Shown here: piece after piece, positions 52,179-60,585 of the stretch
How the letters are laid out: every line of letters begins with the position of its first letter
Numbering within the stretch: the stretch's first letter is position 1
Translations under genes and position numbers: made by a program
Notes under the pieces: model-generated
Told to the model about the DNA's origin: nothing
The model's database searches: none
Seen by the model: only the letters and a program-made list of their open reading frames with translations
Assembly: GCF_036802865.1 (NCBI RefSeq)
Contig: NZ_DAIRVK010000003.1
Coordinates: 225,557-289,556, forward strand
From: Sulfurospirillum sp036802865
GTDB lineage: Bacteria; Campylobacterota; Campylobacteria; Campylobacterales; Sulfurospirillaceae
Length of the DNA stretch: 64,000 nucleotides
Reading direction: 5' to 3'

Positions 52179-53189
52179 TTATTTTTTGAAAACGGCGTCA
52201 ACTCTTCTGTTTTCCGCACGACCAGCTTCAGTGTCGTTAGTTGTTACAGGTTTACTCTCACCAAACGCTTCAGTCGTGATTTTTGCATTAGCAATACCAA
52301 GTGTTGATAAAGCTTTTGCAACTGCTTTTGCACGTTGGTCTGAAAGTTTTTGGTTATAAGCATCACTACCTTTAGAATCGGTATGTCCTTCAAGTACAAC
52401 ACTGTAACCTGGATTTTGTTTCATAAAGTCTGCAACTTTTTGAATCTCAGGCATGAATTCAGGTTTTACAGCTGATTTGTCAAAATCAAATTTTACATGT
52501 AAACGAATGATTTTTGGACAACCATCAGCGTCAACAACGGTACCTTTTGGAGTATTTGGACATTTATCTTTATCATCGTATACACCATCACCATCGCTAT
52601 CAATTGGAGCTGCTTTTGCTACAACTGGTGCTACAACTGGTGCTGCTTTTGCTGCAATTGGTGCAGATTTTGCGTCGAAAGGAATGGTAAAGCCAAGGCT
52701 GTAGAACATGTTGTTATCACCACCTTGGAATTTAATAGCATGACGAACTTCCGCTTTAAGTGCAAAACTATCAGTTACCCAATATTTTACACCACCACCG
52801 TATTGTGCGAACATACTGTCTCTATTTTGAAGTTGTACATTGCTGACATCTTCATAACCAAGACCAATTAAAGCATACAAACTAGCTTCTGGAGTAAGTT
52901 TATACTCTTTCACGATGTTTGCATAGTATCGGTTGAAGTCTGTATCATCCGTTCTACCTGCTTTGTAATCAACATTGTCTGTTCTATCGTAACCAAGCTC
53001 AATTTGACTTACAATATTGTTGTCAAGGTTGATACCAAATCTCAAACCGTATGTCAATTGATTTTTAAGATCAAGATTTCCCTCTGATAAAACACCACCG
53101 ATAGTTGGTGTTACCTCATAGTTGTATGCAGTTGGTGCTGCAAATGCCATAGATGCTACTGCCGCTAATGAAAACAAAGTTTTTTTCAT
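52179..53189 (-). CDS. OmpA family outer-membrane protein
   Basis: The 336-aa protein has a signal peptide (KKTLFSLAAVASMAFAAP), an 8-strand barrel domain (about residues 20-180), an Ala/Pro/Val/Lys linker, a thrombospondin type 3 Ca-binding repeat (DSDGDGVYDDKDKCPNTPKG) and the OmpA C-terminal peptidoglycan-binding domain (VVLEGHTDSKGSDAYNQKLS, then RAENRRVDAVF). It anchors the outer membrane to the cell wall. An in-gene copy of TTTACATGTAAA lies at 52492-52503. Confidence 0.95.
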   Translation of the reverse strand: MKKTLFSLAAVASMAFAAPTAYNYEVTPTIGGVLSEGNLDLKNQLTYGLRFGINLDNNIVSQIELGYDRTDNVDYKAGRTDDTDFNRYYANIVKEYKLTPEASLYALIGLGYEDVSNVQLQNRDSMFAQYGGGVKYWVTDSFALKAEVRHAIKFQGGDNNMFYSLGFTIPFDAKSAPIAAKAAPVVAPVVAKAAPIDSDGDGVYDDKDKCPNTPKGTVVDADGCPKIIRLHVKFDFDKSAVKPEFMPEIQKVADFMKQNPGYSVVLEGHTDSKGSDAYNQKLSDQRAKAVAKALSTLGIANAKITTEAFGESKPVTTNDTEAGRAENRRVDAVFKK

Positions 53190-53268
53190 GTTTTTTCCTT
53201 TAACCTAATATTTCTAAGATTTTGTGTGTGAAGAGGAGAATTATAGCACAGATTTGAGTATATGAAGA

Positions 53269-54774
53269 TTAATATTCTGGTTTAATCCAATCAATGGCAT
53301 TGTGCATAACCCCAATTATCGAGGTTGAAACAGGTGTGATCTCTTTATTAACAACCGTGATTTCATTAGGAATTACCAAAAAGAGATACGGATTGTCGGC
53401 AACGATTTTTGCAAAAATTTTCCGATAGAGCGCATCAAATTTTTCTTGGTCAACTATTTGTTCAGCTTCTTTAATCCATTGATCTACTTCAAGATTTTCA
53501 TAACCAATAAAATTAAACCCACCTTTACGGCTTGACTCACTGTGCCAAATGCTGTAGGCATCAGGCTTAAGCCCTAAAGACCAGCCCATTAAAACAGCTT
53601 CAAACTTACGAGGTGTTATAACTGTATTTAAAAATGCTTGCCACTCCATAATACGAAGTTTCATCACAACACCCGCTTTTTTGAGTTGATGTTGGAGAAT
53701 TTGTGCCGAGTAACTGCCACTTCCATTGGCACTCGTACTCAGTTCAAACGCAAAAGGATGCGACTCATCATAGCCTGCTTCTTTCAAAAGAGCTTTTGCT
53801 TTTTCAATATTAGGTCTTGGCGCTTTAACGCTTTCATTAAAGGCACCTGTTCCTGGTAAAAAAGGTCCTGTGCAAACTTTGCCATGTCCAAAATATAAAA
53901 TATCGACCAACTCCTGACGATCAATCGCTAAAGAGAGTGCTTCACGAACGCGTGGGTCTTTAAATTTCTCAGATCTTAAATTAAATCCCATATACGAAAA
54001 ATTATGAGCGATGTCTTCATAAATAGCATAGTGTTTGCGAAAATTTGCATCAATTTGACGCTCTAATTGCAAAGGGGAAAGTGAACCAACATCAAGCTTA
54101 TAAGACTTGAGCATCAAAAATTCTGCCGAACGATCCGGTAAATAGTGAAAAATAATCTGATCAAGATTAGGCTTGTGAATAAAATAATGTGGATTGCCAT
54201 CTAAAACAATATCTTTAGAGATGTTAAATTGTGTGAGTGTGTAAGGGCCTGTTCCCAGTGGATTTTGATTGAATTTACTTGTCATCAGATCCGCTTCATT
54301 TTTAAGCTTATGTTCTGGCAATATCTCCATCATCCACACTTCAAGCGCTTTAAAATAAGGATATTTGTATTTCACTTCTACCGTAAATTCATCTAACATT
54401 TTCACGTATTTAATGTGCATAAATCCTGATGCATACGGTGTAAAAATTTTAGGAGAAATAATTGTCTCATAGGTAAAGAGAACATCTCGTGCAGTAAAAA
54501 GTGTTCCATCACTCCATTGAACATCATGCTTTAGCTCAAAGATCAATGTCGTGTCATCCACAAAGTGGTAACTTTGCGCAAGATCGGGGATAATATTCGC
54601 ATCTTTATCGTATTTGATCAATCCATTAAAAATCCACTGTGCAACATCTGAACTGGTTTTATCGGTGGAAAGGATAGGATTGAGACGACTGGGATTGGCT
54701 GAAATGGGAAGATGCAATGTGGCTGCAAAAAGAGGATACGTAAAAAAAAGGATGATGATTAGAAGTGTTTTCAT
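53269..54774 (-). CDS. ABC transporter peptide-binding protein (SBP family 5), orphan
   Basis: A 501-aa periplasmic binding protein with a signal peptide (MKTLLIIILFFTYPLFAA) and the DppA/OppA fold: SANPSRLNPILSTDKTSSDV, QWIFNGLIKYDKD, FELKHDVQWSDGTLFTARDV and VREALSLAIDRQELVD are family blocks. Likely ligand is a di- or oligopeptide. No permease or ATPase gene lies nearby on either side, so it must work with a transporter encoded elsewhere. Confidence 0.9.
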   Translation of the reverse strand: MKTLLIIILFFTYPLFAATLHLPISANPSRLNPILSTDKTSSDVAQWIFNGLIKYDKDANIIPDLAQSYHFVDDTTLIFELKHDVQWSDGTLFTARDVLFTYETIISPKIFTPYASGFMHIKYVKMLDEFTVEVKYKYPYFKALEVWMMEILPEHKLKNEADLMTSKFNQNPLGTGPYTLTQFNISKDIVLDGNPHYFIHKPNLDQIIFHYLPDRSAEFLMLKSYKLDVGSLSPLQLERQIDANFRKHYAIYEDIAHNFSYMGFNLRSEKFKDPRVREALSLAIDRQELVDILYFGHGKVCTGPFLPGTGAFNESVKAPRPNIEKAKALLKEAGYDESHPFAFELSTSANGSGSYSAQILQHQLKKAGVVMKLRIMEWQAFLNTVITPRKFEAVLMGWSLGLKPDAYSIWHSESSRKGGFNFIGYENLEVDQWIKEAEQIVDQEKFDALYRKIFAKIVADNPYLFLVIPNEITVVNKEITPVSTSIIGVMHNAIDWIKPEY

Positions 54775-54836
54775 AGAGAGGATTATAACATATTCAGCTT
54801 TGAGGCAAAAAAGCTTTTATTTTTAAAATTAGGCAT

Positions 54837-54920
54837 AAAAAAAGCTTCCAGACCGGGCAATCTGGAAGCTGATTTTTAAAGTTGTTAAGTGATTCACAAA
54901 AAGGAGGTAATTGTCTTGGT
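54837..54920 (-). ncRNA. Possible small RNA ending in a strong terminator
   Basis: On the minus strand, a TATACT hexamer (54927-54932) is followed about 60 nt later by a perfect 10-bp stem (AGCTTCCAGA / TCTGGAAGCT, loop of 8) and a T7 run ending at about 54837. The intervening stretch contains CCTCC followed by T5, able to pair with ribosome binding sites. The same terminator could instead serve the PEBP gene 150 nt upstream. No -35 and no conservation evidence are available. The rest of the 250-nt gap (54775-55024) holds nothing else I can name. Confidence 0.35.
54843..54870 (-). terminator. Terminator between the PEBP gene and the peptide-binding gene
   Basis: A perfect 10-bp stem with loop of 8; on the minus strand a T7 tract follows, on the plus strand only GATTTTT. 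It ends transcripts coming from the PEBP gene or from the possible small RNA. Confidence 0.8.
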
Positions 54921-55024
54921 AGTGAAAGTATAGAGTAGTTGTTTAAACGCTCTATTAATCTTTCGTAAACAAAAAGTTAATAGGAGTCTTTTTCTCTCTT
55001 TTGTGATTCAAATAACGTAAAAAC

Positions 55025-55564
55025 TTAACGTTGATAGTACGAAACCAATGTCGCTTTTGAAAGCGTATGTGCATTGAGCATAAAACCAACAAGGGCAGGT
55101 GAAGCAGAAGCATCCAACGGGAGCTTATCGACGCTTAGAGCATGAACCGTAAAAAAATAACGGTGCGCTTTATCTCCTTTAGGTGGGCATGCCCCTGTAA
55201 AACCTCCTTTTCCAGCATCCGTGATACTTTGTACCGCTGAAATACTAACGGGCTTGCTCATATCACCAAAGTTTGTTGGTAAAGATACTGTGGTAGATGG
55301 AATGTTAAAAACAACCCAATGCCACCAGCCACTTCCCGTTGGAGCATCGGGGTCGTACACGGTTATTGCAAAACTCTTCGTGCCAATTGGCGCATTGATC
55401 CAATGCAGTTCTGGTGAGATACCTAGTCCATCACACCCAAAACCTGAATCTTCTTGTGTTTTCGTTAATTGTCCAGCAAGATCACTACTCAAAAGCGTAA
55501 ATTCGCCTGAAAATAGTGAACTGACACCCAATAAGAGCGCTATGATACCATGTCTAATTTTCAT
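55025..55564 (-). CDS. YbhB/YbcL (PEBP, Raf-kinase-inhibitor-like) secreted protein
   Basis: The 179-aa protein has a signal peptide (KIRHGIIALLLGVSSLFSG) and the PEBP fold: GISPELHWINAPIGTKSFAI, the anion-site YDPDAPTGSGWWHWVVFNIP and GACPPKGDKAHRYFFTVHAL. Ligand and role in bacteria are unknown. It precedes an AraC-type gene on the same strand but has its own 5' gap. Confidence 0.9.
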   Translation of the reverse strand: MKIRHGIIALLLGVSSLFSGEFTLLSSDLAGQLTKTQEDSGFGCDGLGISPELHWINAPIGTKSFAITVYDPDAPTGSGWWHWVVFNIPSTTVSLPTNFGDMSKPVSISAVQSITDAGKGGFTGACPPKGDKAHRYFFTVHALSVDKLPLDASASPALVGFMLNAHTLSKATLVSYYQR

Positions 55565-55637
55565 AAAAATCCTTTTATTTTAAATTTCAAGGATTATTTT
55601 ACAGGTAAAAAGAACTTCAGCGTTAGTCTGTAAAGTT

Positions 55638-56504
55638 CTACTTTTTATCTGTGAAGTTTTTCGGTGCTTGTGCATAGCGCTCTTTGAAGAGTCGTGTAAA
55701 GTGAGACTGGCTTTTAAAGCCTGCCCTAAATGACGCCTCCCCAATACTAAGTCCTCCTTTTTTAATTAAGAAATGTGCCCGTTCCACTCTCTTATCTAAT
55801 ATCCACTTCATAGGTGAGGTATTTAATTGCAATGCAAACTCTGTTTTAAACGCACTCAAACTTCTGCCACTGCGTTTCGCAAACTCTGCAATGCTCCAAT
55901 TTTGGGTAAAACATTCTTCCATAAACACTTTAAGATCAATCCCTCGGGGAAGGAGTGTCTGAAAGAATGAGACCAGTTTTTCGCCCTCACGAGAGCCTAA
56001 GAGCAACAGTAACAGTTCTTGCAGTTTTAATGCCAAAATCTTATCCACAAAGGCAGGCTTCTGTTCAATAAAAGGTAAAAGAGAAAGTGCAGTACTTTTC
56101 ATGATAGGCGTGAGTTCTATCTTACAAAAAGGCTCTGGCTTGGCGTTGAGCATCGATACGGGTAAAGGCATTTCTTGTAAAACTGACGTTAACCAATGGG
56201 CAATAATGTTTTCATCAAAAAAGATGAGTAAACATGTATAATTTCCATTTTCACACACCTCGCTCATCACATACTCACCGCGTGATAAAAAAAATGCCTC
56301 TCCTGCTTTGACCTCAACATCACCATTGTGAGTATGAAGCATCTTTTTGCCCTCTAAAATGATATTGAGAAGATTTTGTTCCATATATGCTTCGGCTTTG
56401 TAGTGATCTTGCACCGAAAAATAACGCGCTATCACGATACCATTGGCTTCAATCGCATGATCGTTATAATTTTTTTTAATGTAATCGATGACGTGAATGG
56501 ACAT
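55638..56504 (-). CDS. AraC-family transcriptional regulator
   Basis: A 288-aa regulator with an N-terminal cupin-like sensing domain (ILEGKKMLHTHNGDVEVKAG) and two C-terminal HTH motifs: WSIAEFAKRSGRSLSAFKTEF and LSIGEASFRAGFKSQSHFTRLF, followed by the AraC tail RYAQAPKNF. The target is unknown; the neighbours are the PEBP gene and the divergent tag gene. Confidence 0.88.
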   Translation of the reverse strand: MSIHVIDYIKKNYNDHAIEANGIVIARYFSVQDHYKAEAYMEQNLLNIILEGKKMLHTHNGDVEVKAGEAFFLSRGEYVMSEVCENGNYTCLLIFFDENIIAHWLTSVLQEMPLPVSMLNAKPEPFCKIELTPIMKSTALSLLPFIEQKPAFVDKILALKLQELLLLLLGSREGEKLVSFFQTLLPRGIDLKVFMEECFTQNWSIAEFAKRSGRSLSAFKTEFALQLNTSPMKWILDKRVERAHFLIKKGGLSIGEASFRAGFKSQSHFTRLFKERYAQAPKNFTDKK

Positions 56505-56574
56505 CAGCTTTCCTGTTCGTTAACTCTATTTAGCTACAATTTTAGCACGATACTTCTTTAAGGAGAAGAAAGAA

Positions 56575-57138
56575 ATGGTACCAAATTTTTCACGTTGTGG
56601 CTGGGTCAAACTCAGTGATCCTACCTATGTAGCGTACCATGATGAGGAGTGGGGAAAACCTCTTCATGATGATCGCGCACTCTTTGAACTTTTTTGTCTT
56701 GAAACCCAATCTGCAGGTCTAAGTTGGCTTACGATTCTTAAGAAACGTGAAGGTTACCGCAATGCCTTTGCAAGCTTTGTTCTTGAAAAAGTGGCGCATT
56801 TGGGTGAAATGGATGTTGAACGCATTTTAAGTGAAGGTGAAGTCATCAAAAGCCGACCGAAAATTGAAGCGATCATTGCCAATGCAAAACTCTTCCAAAT
56901 CATCATTCAAGAATTTGGCTCAATAGATGCCTATTTCTGGGCTTATGTAAATGGAAAAACGATTGTCAATGATGTGCCTGATTACAAAACAGCTGCATGC
57001 ACCTCACCCATTTCAGATTCACTTACCAAAGATCTCAAAAAACGAGGCTTTAAATTTGTAGGCTCAACAACCCTCTACGCGTTTATGCAAGCATGTGGTA
57101 TGGTAGATGACCATGAAAACAGTTGCGGATGCAAATAA
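56575..57138 (+). CDS. tag: DNA-3-methyladenine glycosylase I
   Basis: The 187-aa enzyme excises 3-methyladenine from DNA. Family hallmarks: N-terminal RCGWVKLSDPTYVAYHDEEW, DDRALFELFCLETQSAGLSW, the HhH region and the C-terminal zinc ligands in DHENSCGC with the N-terminal Cys. Start at ATG with AGGAGAAG upstream. The next gene follows directly, so the two are co-transcribed. Confidence 0.95.
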   Translation: MVPNFSRCGWVKLSDPTYVAYHDEEWGKPLHDDRALFELFCLETQSAGLSWLTILKKREGYRNAFASFVLEKVAHLGEMDVERILSEGEVIKSRPKIEAIIANAKLFQIIIQEFGSIDAYFWAYVNGKTIVNDVPDYKTAACTSPISDSLTKDLKKRGFKFVGSTTLYAFMQACGMVDDHENSCGCK

Positions 57139-57139
57139 A

Positions 57140-57496
57140 ATGACAACTGAGATTTTAGAAAACTACTGTCTAAGCCACATGGGTGCGCTCAAAGAGTACC
57201 CTTTTGATGAAACAACAGCGGTCTTTAAAGTCGGTAACAAAATCTTTGCCTTGGTCGATGAAGAGAGTCACCCTCCTCGCATCAATCTGAAATGCGATCC
57301 TTTTTACGCCAGAGAACTTCGAGAAATGTATCAATGCGTCATTGCGGGATATCATATGAATAAAAAACATTGGAATACCGTCATCTGCGAGGGTGAAATA
57401 GACGATACAATGCTTTTTGAATGGATCGATGACTCATACGACCTTGTTTTTGGCTCTCTGACCAAAAAAGTACAAAACCAAATTTATACTACGTAG
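57140..57496 (+). CDS. MmcQ/YjbR family protein
   Basis: I start it at the ATG at 57140 (MTTEILENYC), right after the tag stop, for 118 aa, the usual length; an upstream ATG at 57107 inside tag is less likely. The blocks GALKEYPFDETTAVFKVGNK, LKCDPFYARELREMY and GYHMNKKHWNTVI are typical of this CyaY-like-fold family, possibly DNA-binding. No established function. Linkage to tag hints at DNA repair. Confidence 0.88.
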   Translation: MTTEILENYCLSHMGALKEYPFDETTAVFKVGNKIFALVDEESHPPRINLKCDPFYARELREMYQCVIAGYHMNKKHWNTVICEGEIDDTMLFEWIDDSYDLVFGSLTKKVQNQIYTT

Positions 57497-57506
57497 GACA
57501 ACTTTC

Positions 57507-57797
57507 ATGTTTATTATCTCCCTTAGCTACCAAAAGTCTCTCGAAGAAGTCGATAAGCACTTAAGTGCCCATGTCGAATTTCTCAAAACATACTATGAAA
57601 AAGGTATTTTCATCGCTTCGGGGCGTAAAGTTCCACGTGATGGTGGGCTGATTATGGCGCTGTCGTCATCGCGTGCTGACATTGAAGCAGTCATAACCCA
57701 TGATCCTTTTTACATTCATGGCGTAGCAACCTATGAGATCACCGAGTTTGTACCCTCAATGACTTCATCCAAACTGGCTTTTTTAGCCAATCGTTAG
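57507..57797 (+). CDS. YciI-like protein
   Basis: A 96-aa ferredoxin-like-fold protein of the YCII family: HVEFLKTYYEKGIFIASGRK and the His-Asp pair of THDPFYIHGVATYEI are the conserved parts. Some relatives are dechlorinases or sensing domains, but no general reaction is known. Ten nt after the yjbR-like gene, so part of tag-yjbR-yciI. Confidence 0.87.
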   Translation: MFIISLSYQKSLEEVDKHLSAHVEFLKTYYEKGIFIASGRKVPRDGGLIMALSSSRADIEAVITHDPFYIHGVATYEITEFVPSMTSSKLAFLANR

Positions 57798-57899
57798 AGT
57801 GGACAGGGAAAAGTACCTTCAAAGCAAATACTACCAGCGATGAAGAGTCGCTCAACCATTTACCTGATTATACGAAAATAACGCAGATGAAGTCTTTGT

Positions 57900-58820
57900 T
57901 TACGCTGACGCAAAAGAGCCTCTCAAACGCTTCACATCACGCATCGGAGGAAGTCCGAAAAGACGCGCGTACTCGCGGCTAAACTGCGAAGGGCTTTCAT
58001 AACCTACTTGAAAGGCTACATTGCTCGCTTCCATCTCTTCGACCATTAAAAGCCTTCGTGCTTCTTGCAAACGCAAGGACTTTTGAAACTGCAAGGGACT
58101 CATCGTCGTCACACGCTTGAAATGATAGTGCAAGGATGAAGCACTCATATCAACCTCTTTTGCCAGTGTTTCAATGCGCAAAGGCTCTGCCAAATCATTT
58201 TTTATCTTCGTAATTGCTTTGGCAACACGCTGCGCAAGGCTACCATTTTTAGCAAACTGCCGAATAACCGCACTGCCTTTATCTTGCACGATGCGGTAAA
58301 GAATTTCTCTCGTAATCATCGGAGCGAGAATGGCTATATCTTTAGGTGTTTCAAGGAGCCTAACCAATCTTAAGATGGGGTCAAGTAGCTGTGTGGAATT
58401 TTTTCCAAAGTAAAGCCCACATTGTGATTGACAGCTCTCTTTATTTTCCTCTGTATCAGATTCGTTAAGAATCTCCAAGATTTGATCCATCGAGAACTTC
58501 AGTTGTAGCGATAAATAGGGCTTTTCTAATGATGCTTCTTGAATTTGAATACGCGCAGGCAAATGCACTGAGGAGATCAGATAGGCATTTTTATCATACG
58601 AAAACATCTCTTCCCCTAATCCCACTGCTTTGGAGCCTTGAGCAATAATACACAAAGAAGGCTCATAGAGTGTATGCAAAAATTCTGTAGGCTCAGTGGT
58701 ACAAAAAAAGCGTAAAAAAGGCACGCTAGTAGGACTGCCACCCATTTTTGAAGCGTATTTATCTATTAATTGTACAAGTTCTTCTTGTTGCAGATGCATC
58801 AATTCATTGCTCATGGCCAT
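57900..58820 (-). CDS. AraC-family regulator with AraC_N domain (YqhC-like)
   Basis: The 306-aa regulator has the AraC_N sensing domain (SLCIIAQGSKAVGLGEEMFSY, HLPARIQIQEAS) and two HTH motifs (RIETLAKEVDMSASSLHYHF, ASNVAFQVGYESPSQFSREY). It lies divergent from an iron-type alcohol dehydrogenase gene. In E. coli the AraC_N regulator YqhC controls the adjacent aldehyde reductase yqhD in response to aldehydes, so the same relation is likely here. Confidence 0.9.
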   Translation of the reverse strand: MAMSNELMHLQQEELVQLIDKYASKMGGSPTSVPFLRFFCTTEPTEFLHTLYEPSLCIIAQGSKAVGLGEEMFSYDKNAYLISSVHLPARIQIQEASLEKPYLSLQLKFSMDQILEILNESDTEENKESCQSQCGLYFGKNSTQLLDPILRLVRLLETPKDIAILAPMITREILYRIVQDKGSAVIRQFAKNGSLAQRVAKAITKIKNDLAEPLRIETLAKEVDMSASSLHYHFKRVTTMSPLQFQKSLRLQEARRLLMVEEMEASNVAFQVGYESPSQFSREYARLFGLPPMRDVKRLRGSFASA

Positions 58821-58955
58821 TTATCTCACTTATGAAGTCATTTGAGTGTATTATAAAACAATTTGGAGGAATAGGCAAGAACTACACTAAAATGTTCTAC
58901 CGCTTATTGACGCTTTAAGCCTATAATACACTCATAAAAAAACGAAGGAGAACGT

Positions 58956-60101
58956 ATGGTTGATTTTACCTATCATAACCCCACCAAAATTGAATTTGGA
59001 AAAGAGAAAGAGAATATTATAGGTGCAGAGATTGCAAGTGCTCACATCACAAAAGTCTTGCTCTGCTATGGCAGTGAACGCATCAAAACAGATGGTCTTT
59101 ATGAAAAAGTAACCTCTACACTTAAAGCAAAAGGCATCGCTTGGGTCGAGCTTTCAGGCATCGTGAGCAACCCAAAACTGAGCAAAGTCAACGAAGGTAT
59201 TGCTTTGGCTAAAAAAGAGAATGTGCAAGCCGTACTTGCAATTGGTGGAGGATCTGTGCTTGATAGCGCTAAAACCATCGCCGTTGGAGCGCTATACGCA
59301 AACGATGTGTGGGACTTTTTTATTGGAAAAGCAATCATTGAAAAAGCGTTGCCTATCTATGCCATCATGACGTTAGCCGCCACGGGTAGCGAGATGAACG
59401 GTTTTGCCGTTGTAACAAACGAAGCAGCAGCGCAAAAGTATCATATTCACTCAACACTGATTTATCCACGTCTTTCTATTCTCAACCCAGAGCTGACCAA
59501 AAGCGTACCAAACGACTACATGGCGTATTCAGCCGTTGACATCATCGCTCACGTCATCGAGGGTTATTTTACAGCACCCGATCAACCACATTTTCAATCA
59601 CGCATGGTTGAGGGCATCATTCAGACCGTTATGGAGACAACTGAGATTTTGCTCAAAAATCCTGAAGATTACAACGCGAGGGCTGAGTTTACATGGGCGG
59701 CGACACAAGCACTCAATGGCTCAACAACCGCAGGAACAAACCCTCCAGGCTTTCCTAATCATATGATCGAACACTCACTTTCAGCACTTTTCAATGTAGC
59801 CCATGGTGCAGGCTTGGCGATAGTTATTCCTGCATGGATGAAATGGTTTCACACACACAATCCTGCTCAATTTAAACGTTTTGCAGAAAAAATATTTGGA
59901 AAAAGTAGTGCAGAAGAAGGAATAGATGAACTCAAAAAATGGTTCTCTAAAATCGGAGCACCTGTCAGTTTAAAAGAAGTTTCTATCGCACACGATTCAA
60001 TTAGTGCCATCGCTGCAAATGCTGCACAATCTGCCATCAGAGAAGGTGCAAACGAGCTTTACACACAAAAAGCTATCGAAGCTATTTTAAACAATGCCTA
60101 A
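58956..60101 (+). CDS. Iron-containing alcohol dehydrogenase (YqhD/BdhA-like)
   Basis: The 381-aa NAD(P)-dependent dehydrogenase has GGGSVLDSAKTIAVGA (nucleotide binding), TLAATGSEMNGFAV, and metal ligands D in VDIIAHVIEGYF (Asp and His), H in FPNHMIEHSLSALFNVAHGAG. The G-G-G-S-V-L-D-S-A-K pattern is that of the YqhD/butanol dehydrogenase branch. Likely NADPH-dependent reduction of aldehydes. It is divergent from the YqhC-like regulator. Confidence 0.93.
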   Translation: MVDFTYHNPTKIEFGKEKENIIGAEIASAHITKVLLCYGSERIKTDGLYEKVTSTLKAKGIAWVELSGIVSNPKLSKVNEGIALAKKENVQAVLAIGGGSVLDSAKTIAVGALYANDVWDFFIGKAIIEKALPIYAIMTLAATGSEMNGFAVVTNEAAAQKYHIHSTLIYPRLSILNPELTKSVPNDYMAYSAVDIIAHVIEGYFTAPDQPHFQSRMVEGIIQTVMETTEILLKNPEDYNARAEFTWAATQALNGSTTAGTNPPGFPNHMIEHSLSALFNVAHGAGLAIVIPAWMKWFHTHNPAQFKRFAEKIFGKSSAEEGIDELKKWFSKIGAPVSLKEVSIAHDSISAIAANAAQSAIREGANELYTQKAIEAILNNA

Positions 60102-60102
60102 C

Positions 60103-60585
60103 TCAAAGGGGATTTTTCCCCTTTGCATTCCAAAATGCTTCCGCTAAGGCTAACTCTTCTTCACCAAAAACAGCAATGCCACTCTCTTGCAGTACTTTAC
60201 ACGTAATCCCAGAATCATGGACTCGCGTACTCGTAAAGCTACCGTCGTAAATAATATCTTTACCACACGATGGACTTCTGGCTTTTAAGATGGCCATGAC
60301 AACACCCTCTTCTTGGGCAATGCGTAGGCTTTCATGCGCCCCTTTGTCAAACTCGTACGTCACATCTTCCCCCGTTTTACAGATGACCGTGCGCGTTCCT
60401 TCAACCACTTCACACGCAGGGCGAGGCACACTTAACCCGCCTAAGACTTCAGGACATAAAGGGACTAAAACGCCCTCTTCGTGCCATTGTTGAATGATTG
60501 CCTCATTTAGACAATTATCATTACCATCGTATTTAACTTTTTCGCCAATCAAACAAGCACTTATAAGAATTTTGCGCTCTTTCAT
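60103..60585 (-). CDS. DUF523 family protein
   Basis: A 160-aa protein with the DUF523 blocks KILISACLIGEKVKYDGND, VPLCPEVLGGLSVPRPACEV and LKARSPSCGKDIIYDG. The Cys residues in these blocks would hold an iron-sulfur cluster; the family includes 2-thiouracil desulfurase TudS, so a sulfur-removal reaction is plausible. Overlaps the stop of the ClC gene by 4 nt, so it is translated with that gene. Confidence 0.9.
   Translation of the reverse strand: MKERKILISACLIGEKVKYDGNDNCLNEAIIQQWHEEGVLVPLCPEVLGGLSVPRPACEVVEGTRTVICKTGEDVTYEFDKGAHESLRIAQEEGVVMAILKARSPSCGKDIIYDGSFTSTRVHDSGITCKVLQESGIAVFGEEELALAEAFWNAKGKNPL
60104..60125. terminator. Bidirectional terminator between alcohol dehydrogenase and DUF523 genes
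   Basis: CAAAGGGGA and TCCCCTTTG form a 9-bp stem with a 4-nt T loop between convergent genes; the DUF523 3' end runs into the stem. Confidence 0.7.
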
